Virus record (IMG/VR): IMGVR_UViG_3300025168_000604
Location: 1-25,366 of that record
Direction: 5' to 3' (one strand)
DNA from: a virus
DNA length: 25,366 nt
The notes beneath the pieces are model-generated. The model made no database searches, was not told the origin of the DNA, and was given only the letters and a program-made list of their open reading frames with translations. Every line of letters begins with the position of its first letter. The stretch's first letter is position 1. Shown piece by piece: positions 7,252-15,254 of this stretch. The position numbers and the translations under genes are program-made.

Positions 7252-9462
7252 CTATTGCACCGGCCCTGTTTCTTCTAGTATTTCTCTTATTTTTGCTTTA
7301 TAGGAATCAATAGTGTCAATTAACTCAGTATTCCCTTTCTTTTGCTTACTTGTCTCAAAAGGAATCTCAAACTTTTGGCTATAATAACAATTCACTACAA
7401 GATTTACAGCCTTCAAAGAGGCATTAGGGTCATCTGCATCAACTGTTCCAACACGATATGTTTTTTCTCCTGTCTTTGGTTGTGCCATACCGCTTTTATC
7501 TTCCTCAGTCATAAACAACTTACCGGCTCGTTCAGCCTGATAAACTTCTAATTGGTCACGGGAATAATCAAACTCTTGGTATTCTGAAGTAAAATACTTT
7601 TTATCTTTTTCATTTAATTCATTATACTCAGATTGAGATATTGATACAGGCAGGTAGCCTTTTTCTTCAAGTGCGTCGGAAATTGAAAATTGTTCTTTTG
7701 CTTCAGCAGTTCCAAAAGGAGACTCTTTCGTACCCCTAATAGTAGGAGTCGCCGTACTACTCTTAGGCTTAGTTTTTTTATTCTTTCTATCTTCTTCTCT
7801 TTTAGCCCTTTGAGAAGTTTCCCAGTCTTGCTTTAATTTCTGTTTTATTGTTTTAACATCAGAAATAAGATATTCATATTCATCACCCTTTTTATCCAGT
7901 GCTGATGCTCCTTCAGGTATTGATTCATATAATGCAACATATCTTAGTACCGAGTATTCTTCTTCAGGGTCTTTCTTTTTAGGGTCTTGTCGTCGAGTAT
8001 AATTGTCGGCTAACTCTGAAGCCATAGATTCCGTCGTACTTTCCTGTAATGCAATTTTAACTCTAACATAACAGCCTCTAACTCTATCTGCTGGCCTTAA
8101 TGCTGACCAATCTTTCGCTTTATCTCTTACTTCATCAGAAATATCCATAATTAAGGTATCAAAAGCAGTATCGTCTAATTCCAGTCTAATAGGATTAGAA
8201 GCACTACCCGTTAATTGCCACTCTTCAGGAGTTTCTGTCTTAACCCATTTATTATTTTTATAAGTAAATGGAATTAATGCGCTTTTACCTTTTTTAGCCA
8301 TAGAATATACTTCTAATATTTCAGCAGTTACGGGAGCAGTTACCTTTGATTTATTCATAGTTTCTTCTGCCATGTATTCATCTAAAGTTAATTTTCTTCT
8401 TCTTTCGTTTACAGTCTCTTGGTATGGCAAACCTTCTTTATTTTTTTTCCACTGTTTTTCGTATTTAGGATATAATTTATCAGTTACTAACTTTTTATAT
8501 TCAGCATTACTTAATCTCTTACCGCCTATATTCCATTTTGTTTGAACTAATTGTCTTTTAGATAACGGATTAGTAAGTTTATTAACAAACTCTTGGGGCA
8601 AACTAAAATCATAATCTTTTATAACAAATGAATCCATTTCTGCATTATGAATACTCTGTTTTAATTGTAGCCTTTGGCCCAATTTGTCACTTAATTCTCT
8701 TACTCTAATGTCGCCTAATGTATCTAATTCCTTATCCATAGGCTCATCAGAAAAATTAGGCCATTGTAATAAGATATGTGATTTATTTTTTAGTTCTTTA
8801 TCTTTTAGACTATTTAGACTCAAACCTAATTTACCATTTGGTACTCCTTCTCTATCTAATCTTTCTTCAAATATTAATTCAGCCTTAATATTAGGGTCAT
8901 TATTACCCCCGTATTTATCACCTGAAGAATCAAAAAGAATATCTATTTCTTCATCAGTTAAATCCTGTTCAATATTTTCTGCTTCTCTAAGATGTTGTAA
9001 ACCTGATAGCCTTCTAACTATTTTAGTATTAAGAATATCTTTCAATGTTTTACCTTGTATAAAATCAATATTTTCCTGATTTTTCATTTCAGTGGTTCCT
9101 CCACCCGCAAAAACATCAGTAAACTTTCTTTTATCGCCTGTGGTTTTTCTTTCTTTTTGTGTTTTTACTTTACCTGTTTTTAATGAAGGGTAATGAGTAA
9201 ATTTACCCCAACCGGCTGAGTTACTTAGCCAATTTTCTAAAGGTTCATCTAATACAAGACTTAGTATTTCTTTTTTGAACCAAGCAATAAACTCCTGTTC
9301 TTCTTGAGGATTTTCTTCTAATACATCAACTGCATTCATAAAATCAGAATAAAACTTATTATCCTTAGTCATAACATAATTTCTAAACTCAGAAATTAAA
9401 TTATTCTTAGAGGACTCATCAGTTGTGTCCTCTTGGTTATCACCCCAAGGAAAGCCTACCAT
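7252..9462 (-). CDS. Large neck-region protein of unknown function, 736 residues
   Basis: The protein starts MVGFPWGDNQEDTT with GAGGG about 9 bases upstream and ends one base before the connector start. It is highly charged, acidic near the N-terminus, with a lysine-rich low-complexity stretch near residues ~555-575 (REEDRKNKKTKPKS). A more ordered beta/alpha part spans residues ~390-480 (NPIRLELDDTAFDTLIMDIS, then RGCYVRVKIALQ), and there is a separate C-terminal portion with AVNLVVNCYYSQKFEIPF. It has no membrane segments, signal peptide or cofactor motif. It resembles nothing I can name. Its size and place between capsid and connector genes suggest a virion component of the neck or a head-proximal decoration, but this is inference from context only. 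Confidence -1.
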   Translation of the reverse strand: MVGFPWGDNQEDTTDESSKNNLISEFRNYVMTKDNKFYSDFMNAVDVLEENPQEEQEFIAWFKKEILSLVLDEPLENWLSNSAGWGKFTHYPSLKTGKVKTQKERKTTGDKRKFTDVFAGGGTTEMKNQENIDFIQGKTLKDILNTKIVRRLSGLQHLREAENIEQDLTDEEIDILFDSSGDKYGGNNDPNIKAELIFEERLDREGVPNGKLGLSLNSLKDKELKNKSHILLQWPNFSDEPMDKELDTLGDIRVRELSDKLGQRLQLKQSIHNAEMDSFVIKDYDFSLPQEFVNKLTNPLSKRQLVQTKWNIGGKRLSNAEYKKLVTDKLYPKYEKQWKKNKEGLPYQETVNERRRKLTLDEYMAEETMNKSKVTAPVTAEILEVYSMAKKGKSALIPFTYKNNKWVKTETPEEWQLTGSASNPIRLELDDTAFDTLIMDISDEVRDKAKDWSALRPADRVRGCYVRVKIALQESTTESMASELADNYTRRQDPKKKDPEEEYSVLRYVALYESIPEGASALDKKGDEYEYLISDVKTIKQKLKQDWETSQRAKREEDRKNKKTKPKSSTATPTIRGTKESPFGTAEAKEQFSISDALEEKGYLPVSISQSEYNELNEKDKKYFTSEYQEFDYSRDQLEVYQAERAGKLFMTEEDKSGMAQPKTGEKTYRVGTVDADDPNASLKAVNLVVNCYYSQKFEIPFETSKQKKGNTELIDTIDSYKAKIREILEETGPVQ

Positions 9463-9472
9463 GCTATTTCCC

Positions 9473-10123
9473 TCACATTAACCATTTAGCCCAAGCCGCA
9501 CCTTTTTGAATTGCTCCGCCTAAACCTAAACCTGCTTTTGGAGGTTCATAACTCATCTGTCCTTGCTGGTCAATCCAATAAGGACGGCCATATCCGTCTG
9601 TTCCATTTGGAGGAACAGGATAACCACTTCCATTACCTACTGCTCCTTGCATTTGCTGGTATTGTTGAGTTTGTCCTGTTACTCCGGCAAGTGCCATACC
9701 TGCTGATGGACTACCTGAATTAGAGCCGCCAAATCCTTGAGATTCTAAATACTGCTGTTTTGCCATCTTTCTTTGATTAACTACTTCGGTATTAATAGCA
9801 GAGTGTAATAGTTTTTGAATATCCAAATCAATATTTTCTTGAGTAATTCTTTCATATTCTCTCATAGCATCAGCCTCAAGTGCTATCGTACTACCTACTG
9901 TACTAAACTTTAATTTGGCTAACATTTTGCTCATTACTCTTTCGATAACATCTTCCATTAATTGCTCTAATGCAGTTAAAAAATGTTCACCGTGATATTG
10001 GAAAAACTCTTCGACATGATTATCTTGTAATGATAATAAATTATTCATTGATTTAAATTGCTGGTCTGTGGTGGCCTGTACTGCTCCTAAGACAGTACCG
10101 TTGCTTGTTCCTAAAATACCCAT
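9473..10123 (-). CDS. Structural protein of unknown function, Gln/Gly-rich C-terminus
   Basis: The protein is 216 residues, starting MGILGTSNGT behind AGGAGG. Residues ~15-130 are helical and coiled-coil-like (NHVEEFFQYHGEHFLTALEQLMEDVIERVM, written in parts). The remainder is low complexity, rich in Gly, Gln, Ser and Pro (SNSGSPSAGM, QTQQYQQMQG), ending in a short hydrophobic tail GLGLGGAIQKGAAWAKWLM. It has no cysteine and no recognisable catalytic motif. The layout of helical oligomerisation part plus flexible tail suits a virion-associated or assembly protein. I cannot assign a family. Confidence -1.
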   Translation of the reverse strand: MGILGTSNGTVLGAVQATTDQQFKSMNNLLSLQDNHVEEFFQYHGEHFLTALEQLMEDVIERVMSKMLAKLKFSTVGSTIALEADAMREYERITQENIDLDIQKLLHSAINTEVVNQRKMAKQQYLESQGFGGSNSGSPSAGMALAGVTGQTQQYQQMQGAVGNGSGYPVPPNGTDGYGRPYWIDQQGQMSYEPPKAGLGLGGAIQKGAAWAKWLM

Positions 10124-10125
10124 AA

Positions 10126-10782
10126 TTATTCCTCCTTAACTTCTTCTATTTTTGTTGCAGGAGTGGCTCCTTTGTTAATCATCAAAAAGTTTAGTCTATC
10201 AGTTAAGATATTAATTTCACCAACAATCTCAATTGCTTCGTTGGTAGCACTCCTATTGTCTCCTAATGTGGGTGGCTTTATTAAATAACCGCTTGCAGTT
10301 AGAGAAATAATATCCTCTTTAGATAAATGACTAACAGGCCCGCTTTTGAGCATCTTAGGTATTCTAGGTTTGAAGGCTTTGAAATCTAACCCATGTCTAT
10401 CTGCTAATATCTGCTGTTGTAGCATTTCTAATTGCATATACATAGCCGCATGTTTAGGGCAATATGTCCCTGCTAATGGTCTGCCTTTTACTACTTTATC
10501 CAATGGAATAGGGGGTCTAAGGGTATCTCCTTGTTCCCAAATATGATGAAAACCACACACTACGCATCTATCTTTAAGGTTAAACTTTTTTCCATATTTA
10601 ACTCCTAAAAACTTCTTAGGTTCAGGGCTTAATACATAAACTAATTCCTTTAATTGTTTCTTCGGTTTAATAGCAATAAACTTGTATTCTGTTACTACGC
10701 CACTTGCTCTTGCTTGTCTCATAGGTGGTAAATAAGGATTAAATCCCTGTGCTTGTCCCGTTATCATTTGTTGGTTATACAT
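10126..10782 (-). CDS. Zinc-binding protein of unknown function in the neck region
   Basis: The protein is 218 residues. It contains a probable metal site formed by C73-x2-C76 (CVVCGFHH) and C108-x2-H111 (YCPKHA), separated by 31 residues, followed by a helix MYMQLEMLQQQIL, an arrangement like a treble-clef or ribbon zinc fold. The N-terminal 25 residues are proline/glutamine-rich and look flexible. Residues 30-70 hold strands (VTEYKFIAIKP, KELVYVLSPE). The C-terminus is acidic. The start overlaps the tail of the GTPase gene with only a weak AAGGA site, suggesting coupled translation. No function can be assigned. Adjacent placement to the GTPase may mean a shared role, or simply a head-joining protein. 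Confidence -1.
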   Translation of the reverse strand: MYNQQMITGQAQGFNPYLPPMRQARASGVVTEYKFIAIKPKKQLKELVYVLSPEPKKFLGVKYGKKFNLKDRCVVCGFHHIWEQGDTLRPPIPLDKVVKGRPLAGTYCPKHAAMYMQLEMLQQQILADRHGLDFKAFKPRIPKMLKSGPVSHLSKEDIISLTASGYLIKPPTLGDNRSATNEAIEIVGEINILTDRLNFLMINKGATPATKIEEVKEE

Positions 10783-10787
10783 TTTAA

Positions 10788-11456
10788 TCAGTAGTCCTTT
10801 ATCATTGAAGTGATTCCTTTATACACCATTTCAGGTTCAGATTTAGCAGAGACTATGTATTTGAAACAAGGTATTCCTTTCTCGTTTAATTGTCTCATAC
10901 CATACTTAAAAGGCTCAAATATCTCATGCTTATCTATTGTTTGGCCTTCTAATAATGGGTATTTTTCTCCCCATATATCATATTTATTAGCCCAAATACC
11001 TACTGCCATAGGATAGTCGCTCTCTCTCTTTTTCCTACCCGTCGGCCATATATTTGATACTATCGTATCAACTAAAAACTTCCATGCTACTTGATGGTCT
11101 AAATTAGAAGTATTATCTAAGTGTCTGTGGTCTATCATAAATATAACATACTTCACTCTTCTTTTCTGCATGTCCCTTACCCAGTCTTTCCAATAAATAG
11201 CCTCCCCTCCGACATCGGAACTTTTTATTGTATGTGAATCTCCATCAATCTTTATATTTTTTCTTGAGGCTCTATGTAATCCAACTGTCCTATCGTTTAC
11301 TTGGGCTACTTCGCCTCTAGTTTTTAATTGGTTACTTAATGTAGTCTTACCAACCATCGTTGAACCATACACACCAAAATTAATTGCATGTACTTTTTTC
11401 CAAAAACCAATCATGGCTTCTCCTATTAATATAGCAAATCCTGTCATTACTGACAT
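10788..11456 (-). CDS. Arf/Ras-superfamily small GTPase with hydrophobic N-terminus
   Basis: The protein is 222 residues behind GGGAGGT. All five G motifs are visible in order: G1 GSTMVGKTT (31-39), a candidate G2 threonine in RTVGLH (T57, compare PTIGFN of Arf), G3 DVGGE (81-85), G4 NKYD (157-160) and G5 SAK (203-205). The spacing and DVGG element resemble Arf/Sar and SR-beta rather than Era or translation GTPases. Residue 85 is Glu where Arf has the catalytic Gln, so intrinsic hydrolysis may be low or activator-dependent. The first 19 residues (MSVMTGFAILIGEAMIGFW) are hydrophobic and could be a membrane anchor or amphipathic helix as in Arf and SR-beta. It should act at the cytoplasmic face of a membrane. 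It lies just after two small membrane-protein genes, an unexpected content for a capsid operon. Confidence -1.
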   Translation of the reverse strand: MSVMTGFAILIGEAMIGFWKKVHAINFGVYGSTMVGKTTLSNQLKTRGEVAQVNDRTVGLHRASRKNIKIDGDSHTIKSSDVGGEAIYWKDWVRDMQKRRVKYVIFMIDHRHLDNTSNLDHQVAWKFLVDTIVSNIWPTGRKKRESDYPMAVGIWANKYDIWGEKYPLLEGQTIDKHEIFEPFKYGMRQLNEKGIPCFKYIVSAKSEPEMVYKGITSMIKDY

Positions 11457-11457
11457 A

Positions 11458-11676
11458 CTATACCTCCCATGAATGCCAAAAGGTATCTAATATCCAACCT
11501 AATATATTGATGTCAAAAACACCTAAGATATTACCAATAAAGAAAGAAGATAGAGTAATACAACTGCCCCAAAACCACATTCTCATTTTAACAAAAAACA
11601 TATCCGCAGAATGCGCTCTTTGTTGATTGTAAGCGTAGTCGGAATCGTTAAAGCCCATTAAATCACTAAGAACCAT
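11458..11676 (-). CDS. Small membrane protein, 72 residues
   Basis: The frame starts MVLSDLMGFN behind a strong GAGGTGG and ends one base before the GTPase start. Residues 1-30 are polar. Residues ~33-54 (MWFWGSCITLSSFFIGNILG) form a convincing transmembrane segment, and ~57-70 (INILGWILDTFWHSW) a second, shorter, tryptophan-rich hydrophobic helix. There is no signal peptide cleavage pattern. No family is recognised. Immediate linkage to the GTPase and to another two-helix membrane protein suggests the three act together at the host membrane or in virion entry or release. A holin would be an alternative reading, but nothing here is specific for that. Confidence -1.
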   Translation of the reverse strand: MVLSDLMGFNDSDYAYNQQRAHSADMFFVKMRMWFWGSCITLSSFFIGNILGVFDINILGWILDTFWHSWEV

Positions 11677-11685
11677 TTAACCACC

Positions 11686-12084
11686 TCATTGAAGAGTGGC
11701 TAAAAATTCGCTTCCTACGGAATTATCATCAGGTTCAACCGCAGAATATTGTTGATTTATCGGAGTAAATGAAGTCGAGTATTGTTTAGCACTCTCTTGC
11801 ATCTTTCTCAATTGTTGTTCATCTCTTGCTTTTCTTTCCCAATAAGACGCAATCTTTCTATCAAGAAGCCACATCTCAATTCTGTCATTCAAAGCCAAAT
11901 CAAATAGGGCTTTCATAATCATTATTGAACCGACTGTCATTAGCCCAAATAAAACAGAATGAGCCAGCACCCCATGAGGAAAAGTCACTCCGTAATGAGC
12001 ATAAAAGAATACATTTGCACCACTAAGCGCACCCACGAATAGGATTGTCATAATCAAACGAGTATCTTTATTCAATACTGCCAT
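11686..12084 (-). CDS. Two-helix membrane protein with cytoplasmic-type charged tail
   Basis: The protein is 132 residues from the preferred ATG (MAVLNKDTRL). GAGGTG lies 7 bases upstream of it, so the upstream in-frame start at 12099 is less likely. Two transmembrane segments are visible at residues ~9-29 (RLIMTILFVGALSGANVFFY) and ~38-62 (HGVLAHSVLFGLMTVGSIMI). They are followed by a charged, probably helical region (MWLLDRKIASYWERKARDEQ) and a polar Ser/Gln-rich tail. With Lys/Arg before helix 1 and after helix 2, both ends probably face the cytoplasm. Family unknown. It is encoded between the candidate capsid accessory proteins and the second membrane protein plus GTPase. Confidence -1.
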   Translation of the reverse strand: MAVLNKDTRLIMTILFVGALSGANVFFYAHYGVTFPHGVLAHSVLFGLMTVGSIMIMKALFDLALNDRIEMWLLDRKIASYWERKARDEQQLRKMQESAKQYSTSFTPINQQYSAVEPDDNSVGSEFLATLQ

Positions 12085-12095
12085 ACTTAAACACC

Positions 12096-12428
12096 TCAAG
12101 CAAACTCAACGGAGACCGCCGCACCTGTACCTGAACCTGTGCTAATAGTCAAATAAAGACCATTGGTGGCAATTACACCGTGCATATCAAACTCAATGTT
12201 TCTATATGCTAATGCCGCCGCAGGATGGGTTGGCGCAGTAGGGTCACTTCCTACCAAAATTATTCTTGCTAATTCTTTACCACTACCAGCCGAAGCATTA
12301 TCCCAAACAGAAACAGTAGTTGTTCCCGTTGTTCCAGTATATACCGCATGAATAGATACTAATTTGCATCGTTCACCGGAAATAACTGCACTTGCTGTTT
12401 CTATTCCACTACTTCTGCATGCCGCCAT
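12096..12428 (-). CDS. Small beta-rich candidate capsid decoration protein
   Basis: The protein is 110 residues from MAACRSSGIETAS, with an imperfect AGGCGAT site just upstream; the in-frame ATG at 12467 would add 13 residues and lacks a better site. The sequence is almost all beta-type with glycine/threonine turns: VSIHAVYTGTTGTTTVSVW, then DNASAGSGKELARIIL, then NGLYLTISTGSGTGAAVSV. Such compact beta-sandwich proteins are common as head decoration or fibre subunits in tailed viruses. It lies three genes after the major capsid protein. Family not identified, and the role is inferred from composition and position. Confidence -1.
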   Translation of the reverse strand: MAACRSSGIETASAVISGERCKLVSIHAVYTGTTGTTTVSVWDNASAGSGKELARIILVGSDPTAPTHPAAALAYRNIEFDMHGVIATNGLYLTISTGSGTGAAVSVEFA

Positions 12429-12480
12429 AAAAATCGCCTTCAATCTAAAGTGGGGTATAACTCCCACTTAATACTTGTGA

Positions 12481-12825
12481 TTATTCAGAAAGGGGAGCCT
12501 TCTCGTCCGCTACCGCTTTGGTAAAGGGTTTTCTAATCTTTGGTTTCTTAGACTTTTCAGGTAACAATAGAGAACATAATTGCTCATGGGTAGTTATAGT
12601 AGTACCTAATTCTCTAGATAGCAAGTCGAACTTTTCTGGATTCAATTGCATCAATTCTTCTCTATCAGATTCCTCAAATATAAAATCTAAGTTTTTGTCA
12701 CTATATCGAACCAAAGCCCCAAATACTGAGGAAAATGCAACAGGTTCGGGACTGGCTTTACTTAGCCCCAAACCCGCTACATCCAAAGAAAACGGAGATA
12801 CACTACTCAGTTTTACTTTAACCAA
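12481..12825 (-). CDS. Small protein of unknown function, TTG start
   Basis: The protein is 114 residues, beginning at a TTG (MVKVKLSSVSPFSLDV) with GAGGGAT placed as in neighbouring genes. No ATG offers a better start. The N-terminal 35 residues are beta-type. The middle is acidic with EESDREELMQLNPEKFDLLSR, and the C-terminal 25 residues are basic then acidic (KSKKPKIRKPF). It has no cysteines or membrane segments. It sits in the capsid accessory group between two beta-rich proteins. Function unknown. Confidence -1.
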   Translation of the reverse strand: MVKVKLSSVSPFSLDVAGLGLSKASPEPVAFSSVFGALVRYSDKNLDFIFEESDREELMQLNPEKFDLLSRELGTTITTHEQLCSLLLPEKSKKPKIRKPFTKAVADEKAPLSE

Positions 12826-12834
12826 CTAAATCCC

Positions 12835-13200
12835 TCAGAGATTTCCAGAAACTCTAACTCGGATTTGCATTCCACTATGAGTACCGCCGTCTGCTACTTC
12901 AGCAGGGGTCGCTTGTAGTGCTTGAACCAATAACATTGTTACTGAATCTGCACTTGTATAACTACCGTCTGCTCCTGAAATTACAAAGGTTGGGTAAAAC
13001 AATACATTACTTGTTCCCGTATGGGAAATAGAATTAATTGTACTCAGTCCGAATTTAGTTGCTGACATTACTACTCCGCTTGCATCGTAGGTGGAAACAT
13101 CAATTAGCGCATCAACCATATATTCATCACCATTTGCTCTTGGCTTGGTGAATCCCTTATGGTCGGCTAATAGAGTAACCGTAAATACTTCTTCTGTCAA
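12835..13200 (-). CDS. Candidate capsid accessory / decoration protein, TTG start
   Basis: The protein is 121 residues and starts at TTG (MTEEVFTVTLL) preceded by GAGGTGAT with the usual spacing, so the rare start codon is well supported. It is beta-rich with regular strands (FTVTLLADHKG, YMVDALIDVSTY, NVLFYPTFVISG, GMQIRVRVSGNL) and one short helix near SVTMLLVQALQAT. It directly follows the major capsid gene, the usual slot for a cement or decoration protein. The C-terminal strand reads as a structural edge. No catalytic residues are evident. Assignment is inferred from position and composition. Confidence -1.
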   Translation of the reverse strand: MTEEVFTVTLLADHKGFTKPRANGDEYMVDALIDVSTYDASGVVMSATKFGLSTINSISHTGTSNVLFYPTFVISGADGSYTSADSVTMLLVQALQATPAEVADGGTHSGMQIRVRVSGNL

Positions 13201-13210
13201 CTAAATCACC

Positions 13211-14569
13211 TCAGAGTAAGTTTGTAATCTTTCCTTGACCCTTGAAGTAAGAACAGCCGACTTCACCGATAGTGCGGTAAAGAGCCTTGTTACCAAGAGT
13301 ACCGACACCGAATGGGTTTCCGTTGGAAATACCATCTTCAAAGTATTGTGTAGGCTTCATAACAGATAGCCACAAATGGTCAGTATCAAGGAATAGCATA
13401 TCGCTAATACAAGATGTGTTTACTCCGGTTGAAGCCATAGCCGCAACTGGAATCATAGGTATGTCATAATAGGTTGAAACTCTAAATCCAACTTCTTGAC
13501 CCTTTACTCCACGAACCCCGTTAACAGTAGGTACAATTTCCTTTCTATCCATAAAGCGTTCCTGTGCTTGTAGTAGGTCAGAAATAGTTTGTAGTGTATC
13601 ATATCCGGTTAGAATAACCTTTGGTGAACCACCAGCAACACGAAGTAGTCTAATCATTTGGTTTAGAACAGTTAGTGTCAATTGGCGAGCATCTGCACTT
13701 GCATACGAATCCCCAAATGTTACTTGTGAATCAAGGAATGAATCAGCATTACGGTTTAGATTAAATAGATTTGTTGCTTCAGCAGTAGTGGCACTGTTTA
13801 TTAGGTTAGCAGTTGCCATAGCCTCTAATTCAGTCTTACTGGAAATAATCTTGTTTAGAGAAGTATAGTTTCTCTCGATTGTATCAATAGTAACGGTTCC
13901 TGTAACAGTAGCACTGTCTCTGTCGTAATTCTCAAGAGGCATAACTAGCATAGCATTCTGTACTTCTGCATGGTGCTTACCCATATCTTCACGCATTTGC
14001 GCTCTAATATCTCCGATACCATCGTCAATAGCCGCCATTTCCATAGCCAATTCAGAGAACTCAAATTGATGAGCAATAATCTTTGGGCTTGTAAACAACT
14101 GTTCATACTTTGGTGCAATTGAAGCCAATCCATCTCCTTCAACACCAAGTCCAGCGTTTTCAGGTACTCCACCAATTAAATCTGCTCTTGGAGTTGTTGA
14201 ACCAATGTTAGCAGCATCTTTAGAACCAACAGTATCAACTGTTAGGAAATTACCAGAGCCACCAGCAGGTCTTTCTGAAAGAACTCTCCAACCGCTAGAA
14301 GTATAAGGCCTCTTAGCAATAACTGAAAGAGCATTACATTCACGGTTTAGCATAGACCAAACTTTTTGGCCGTAAACTTGGTTGTATAATGCACCAAGAT
14401 TAGCAGCAGAAGAAGAACCAGTTGTTCCTACTCCAAGTGCGACATCATGGCCGGTATGAATACCCTGAACTGCACCAACTTGCTTTAGCAATTGATTGCT
14501 AAGTCCGCCATGTGCGCCTGTTCCGTATGTTTGTGCTTCTAAGTCTGCAATTGTATTAATATAACTCAT
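13211..14569 (-). CDS. Major capsid protein, HK97-fold type
   Basis: The protein is 452 residues, starting MSYINTIADLEAQ behind AGGAGGT, one base after the protease/scaffold stop region. Features expected of an HK97-fold capsid protein are visible. A polar, flexible N-arm spans the first ~100 residues. A long helix-containing P-domain stretch follows (FSELAMEMAAIDDGIGDIRA then QMREDMGKHHAEVQNAML). An A-domain part reads SPKVILTGYDTLQTISDLLQ, then FRVSTYYDIPMIPV, and DMLFLDTDHLWLSVMKPTQY near the end. The gene directly follows the maturation protease and scaffold, the standard order. The product should form the icosahedral shell, with the N-terminal part possibly trimmed by the protease. No cross-link residue pair can be assigned from sequence alone. 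Confidence -1.
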   Translation of the reverse strand: MSYINTIADLEAQTYGTGAHGGLSNQLLKQVGAVQGIHTGHDVALGVGTTGSSSAANLGALYNQVYGQKVWSMLNRECNALSVIAKRPYTSSGWRVLSERPAGGSGNFLTVDTVGSKDAANIGSTTPRADLIGGVPENAGLGVEGDGLASIAPKYEQLFTSPKIIAHQFEFSELAMEMAAIDDGIGDIRAQMREDMGKHHAEVQNAMLVMPLENYDRDSATVTGTVTIDTIERNYTSLNKIISSKTELEAMATANLINSATTAEATNLFNLNRNADSFLDSQVTFGDSYASADARQLTLTVLNQMIRLLRVAGGSPKVILTGYDTLQTISDLLQAQERFMDRKEIVPTVNGVRGVKGQEVGFRVSTYYDIPMIPVAAMASTGVNTSCISDMLFLDTDHLWLSVMKPTQYFEDGISNGNPFGVGTLGNKALYRTIGEVGCSYFKGQGKITNLL

Positions 14570-14570
14570 C

Positions 14571-15254
14571 TTAATAACCTCCTACCATTTTGTGAATGTC
14601 AGACCAATCCATTTCAGCCATTTCATCCATACTTGGGAGTTGAACCGCAGATTCTTTTTGTGCCTTTAGGATAGTGTCCTTTTCAGCAGTCAAAGACTTG
14701 CGTAGTAGTGTAAACTCTTCCTTTAGGGAAGCGATTTCGTTTTGAGCATCATAGTTTGCCTTAGCAATCAATGTTTCTCTTGAACCAACTTCTGATTCAA
14801 AGCGGTTTTCAAACTGCTTTTGTAGGTTATCGTAAGCCAACTTTTCTAGTTGCTCTTGACGGAAAGCCTCGTAAGCCTTCTCAATGTTTCCAACGGACAA
14901 ATCAAGTGTTTCCATTTCACTGTTTCCAAATGCCTTAACTACCGGCATATCGGTTGCAGTAGGCTTACCACCGCTAATTACTATGCGGTTTGCTGGTTCG
15001 CCAATTTCGACACCTGCTCCATCAAGAGTTGAAAGAATTGCGGCATTCTTAGCATCTTTATATCCGCCGCCCATAGATGCAACTTCATCAGTATCATCTT
15101 CAGTTTCTTCATCCATGTATTCTTCCTTTTCTGTGTTCATTTCAGGCAAAGCGGCCTCAAAGCCGTCATCATCCTTCTCATCTTCTTTTCGTAGCACATT
15201 AACTTCCTCCATTAGAGTATCTAATTCTGCTAGTGCTTTTTCTAATTTGCTCAT
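14571..15254 (-). CDS. Probable free scaffold protein from in-frame internal start
   Basis: Inside the protease-scaffold gene an in-frame ATG (M181, reading MSKLEKALAELDTLMEEV) falls exactly at the junction between protease and scaffold domains. GAGGCGA lies 5 bases upstream, one mismatch from the GAGGTGA used by the other genes and with the same spacing. Initiation here would make a 227-residue free scaffold with the same C-terminus (MDWSDIHKMVGGY), the arrangement known from lambda C/Nu3. The product would be an extended coiled-coil core protein present in excess over the fused protease. This is a prediction from position and ribosome site; no direct proof is available. Confidence -1.
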   Translation of the reverse strand: MSKLEKALAELDTLMEEVNVLRKEDEKDDDGFEAALPEMNTEKEEYMDEETEDDTDEVASMGGGYKDAKNAAILSTLDGAGVEIGEPANRIVISGGKPTATDMPVVKAFGNSEMETLDLSVGNIEKAYEAFRQEQLEKLAYDNLQKQFENRFESEVGSRETLIAKANYDAQNEIASLKEEFTLLRKSLTAEKDTILKAQKESAVQLPSMDEMAEMDWSDIHKMVGGY

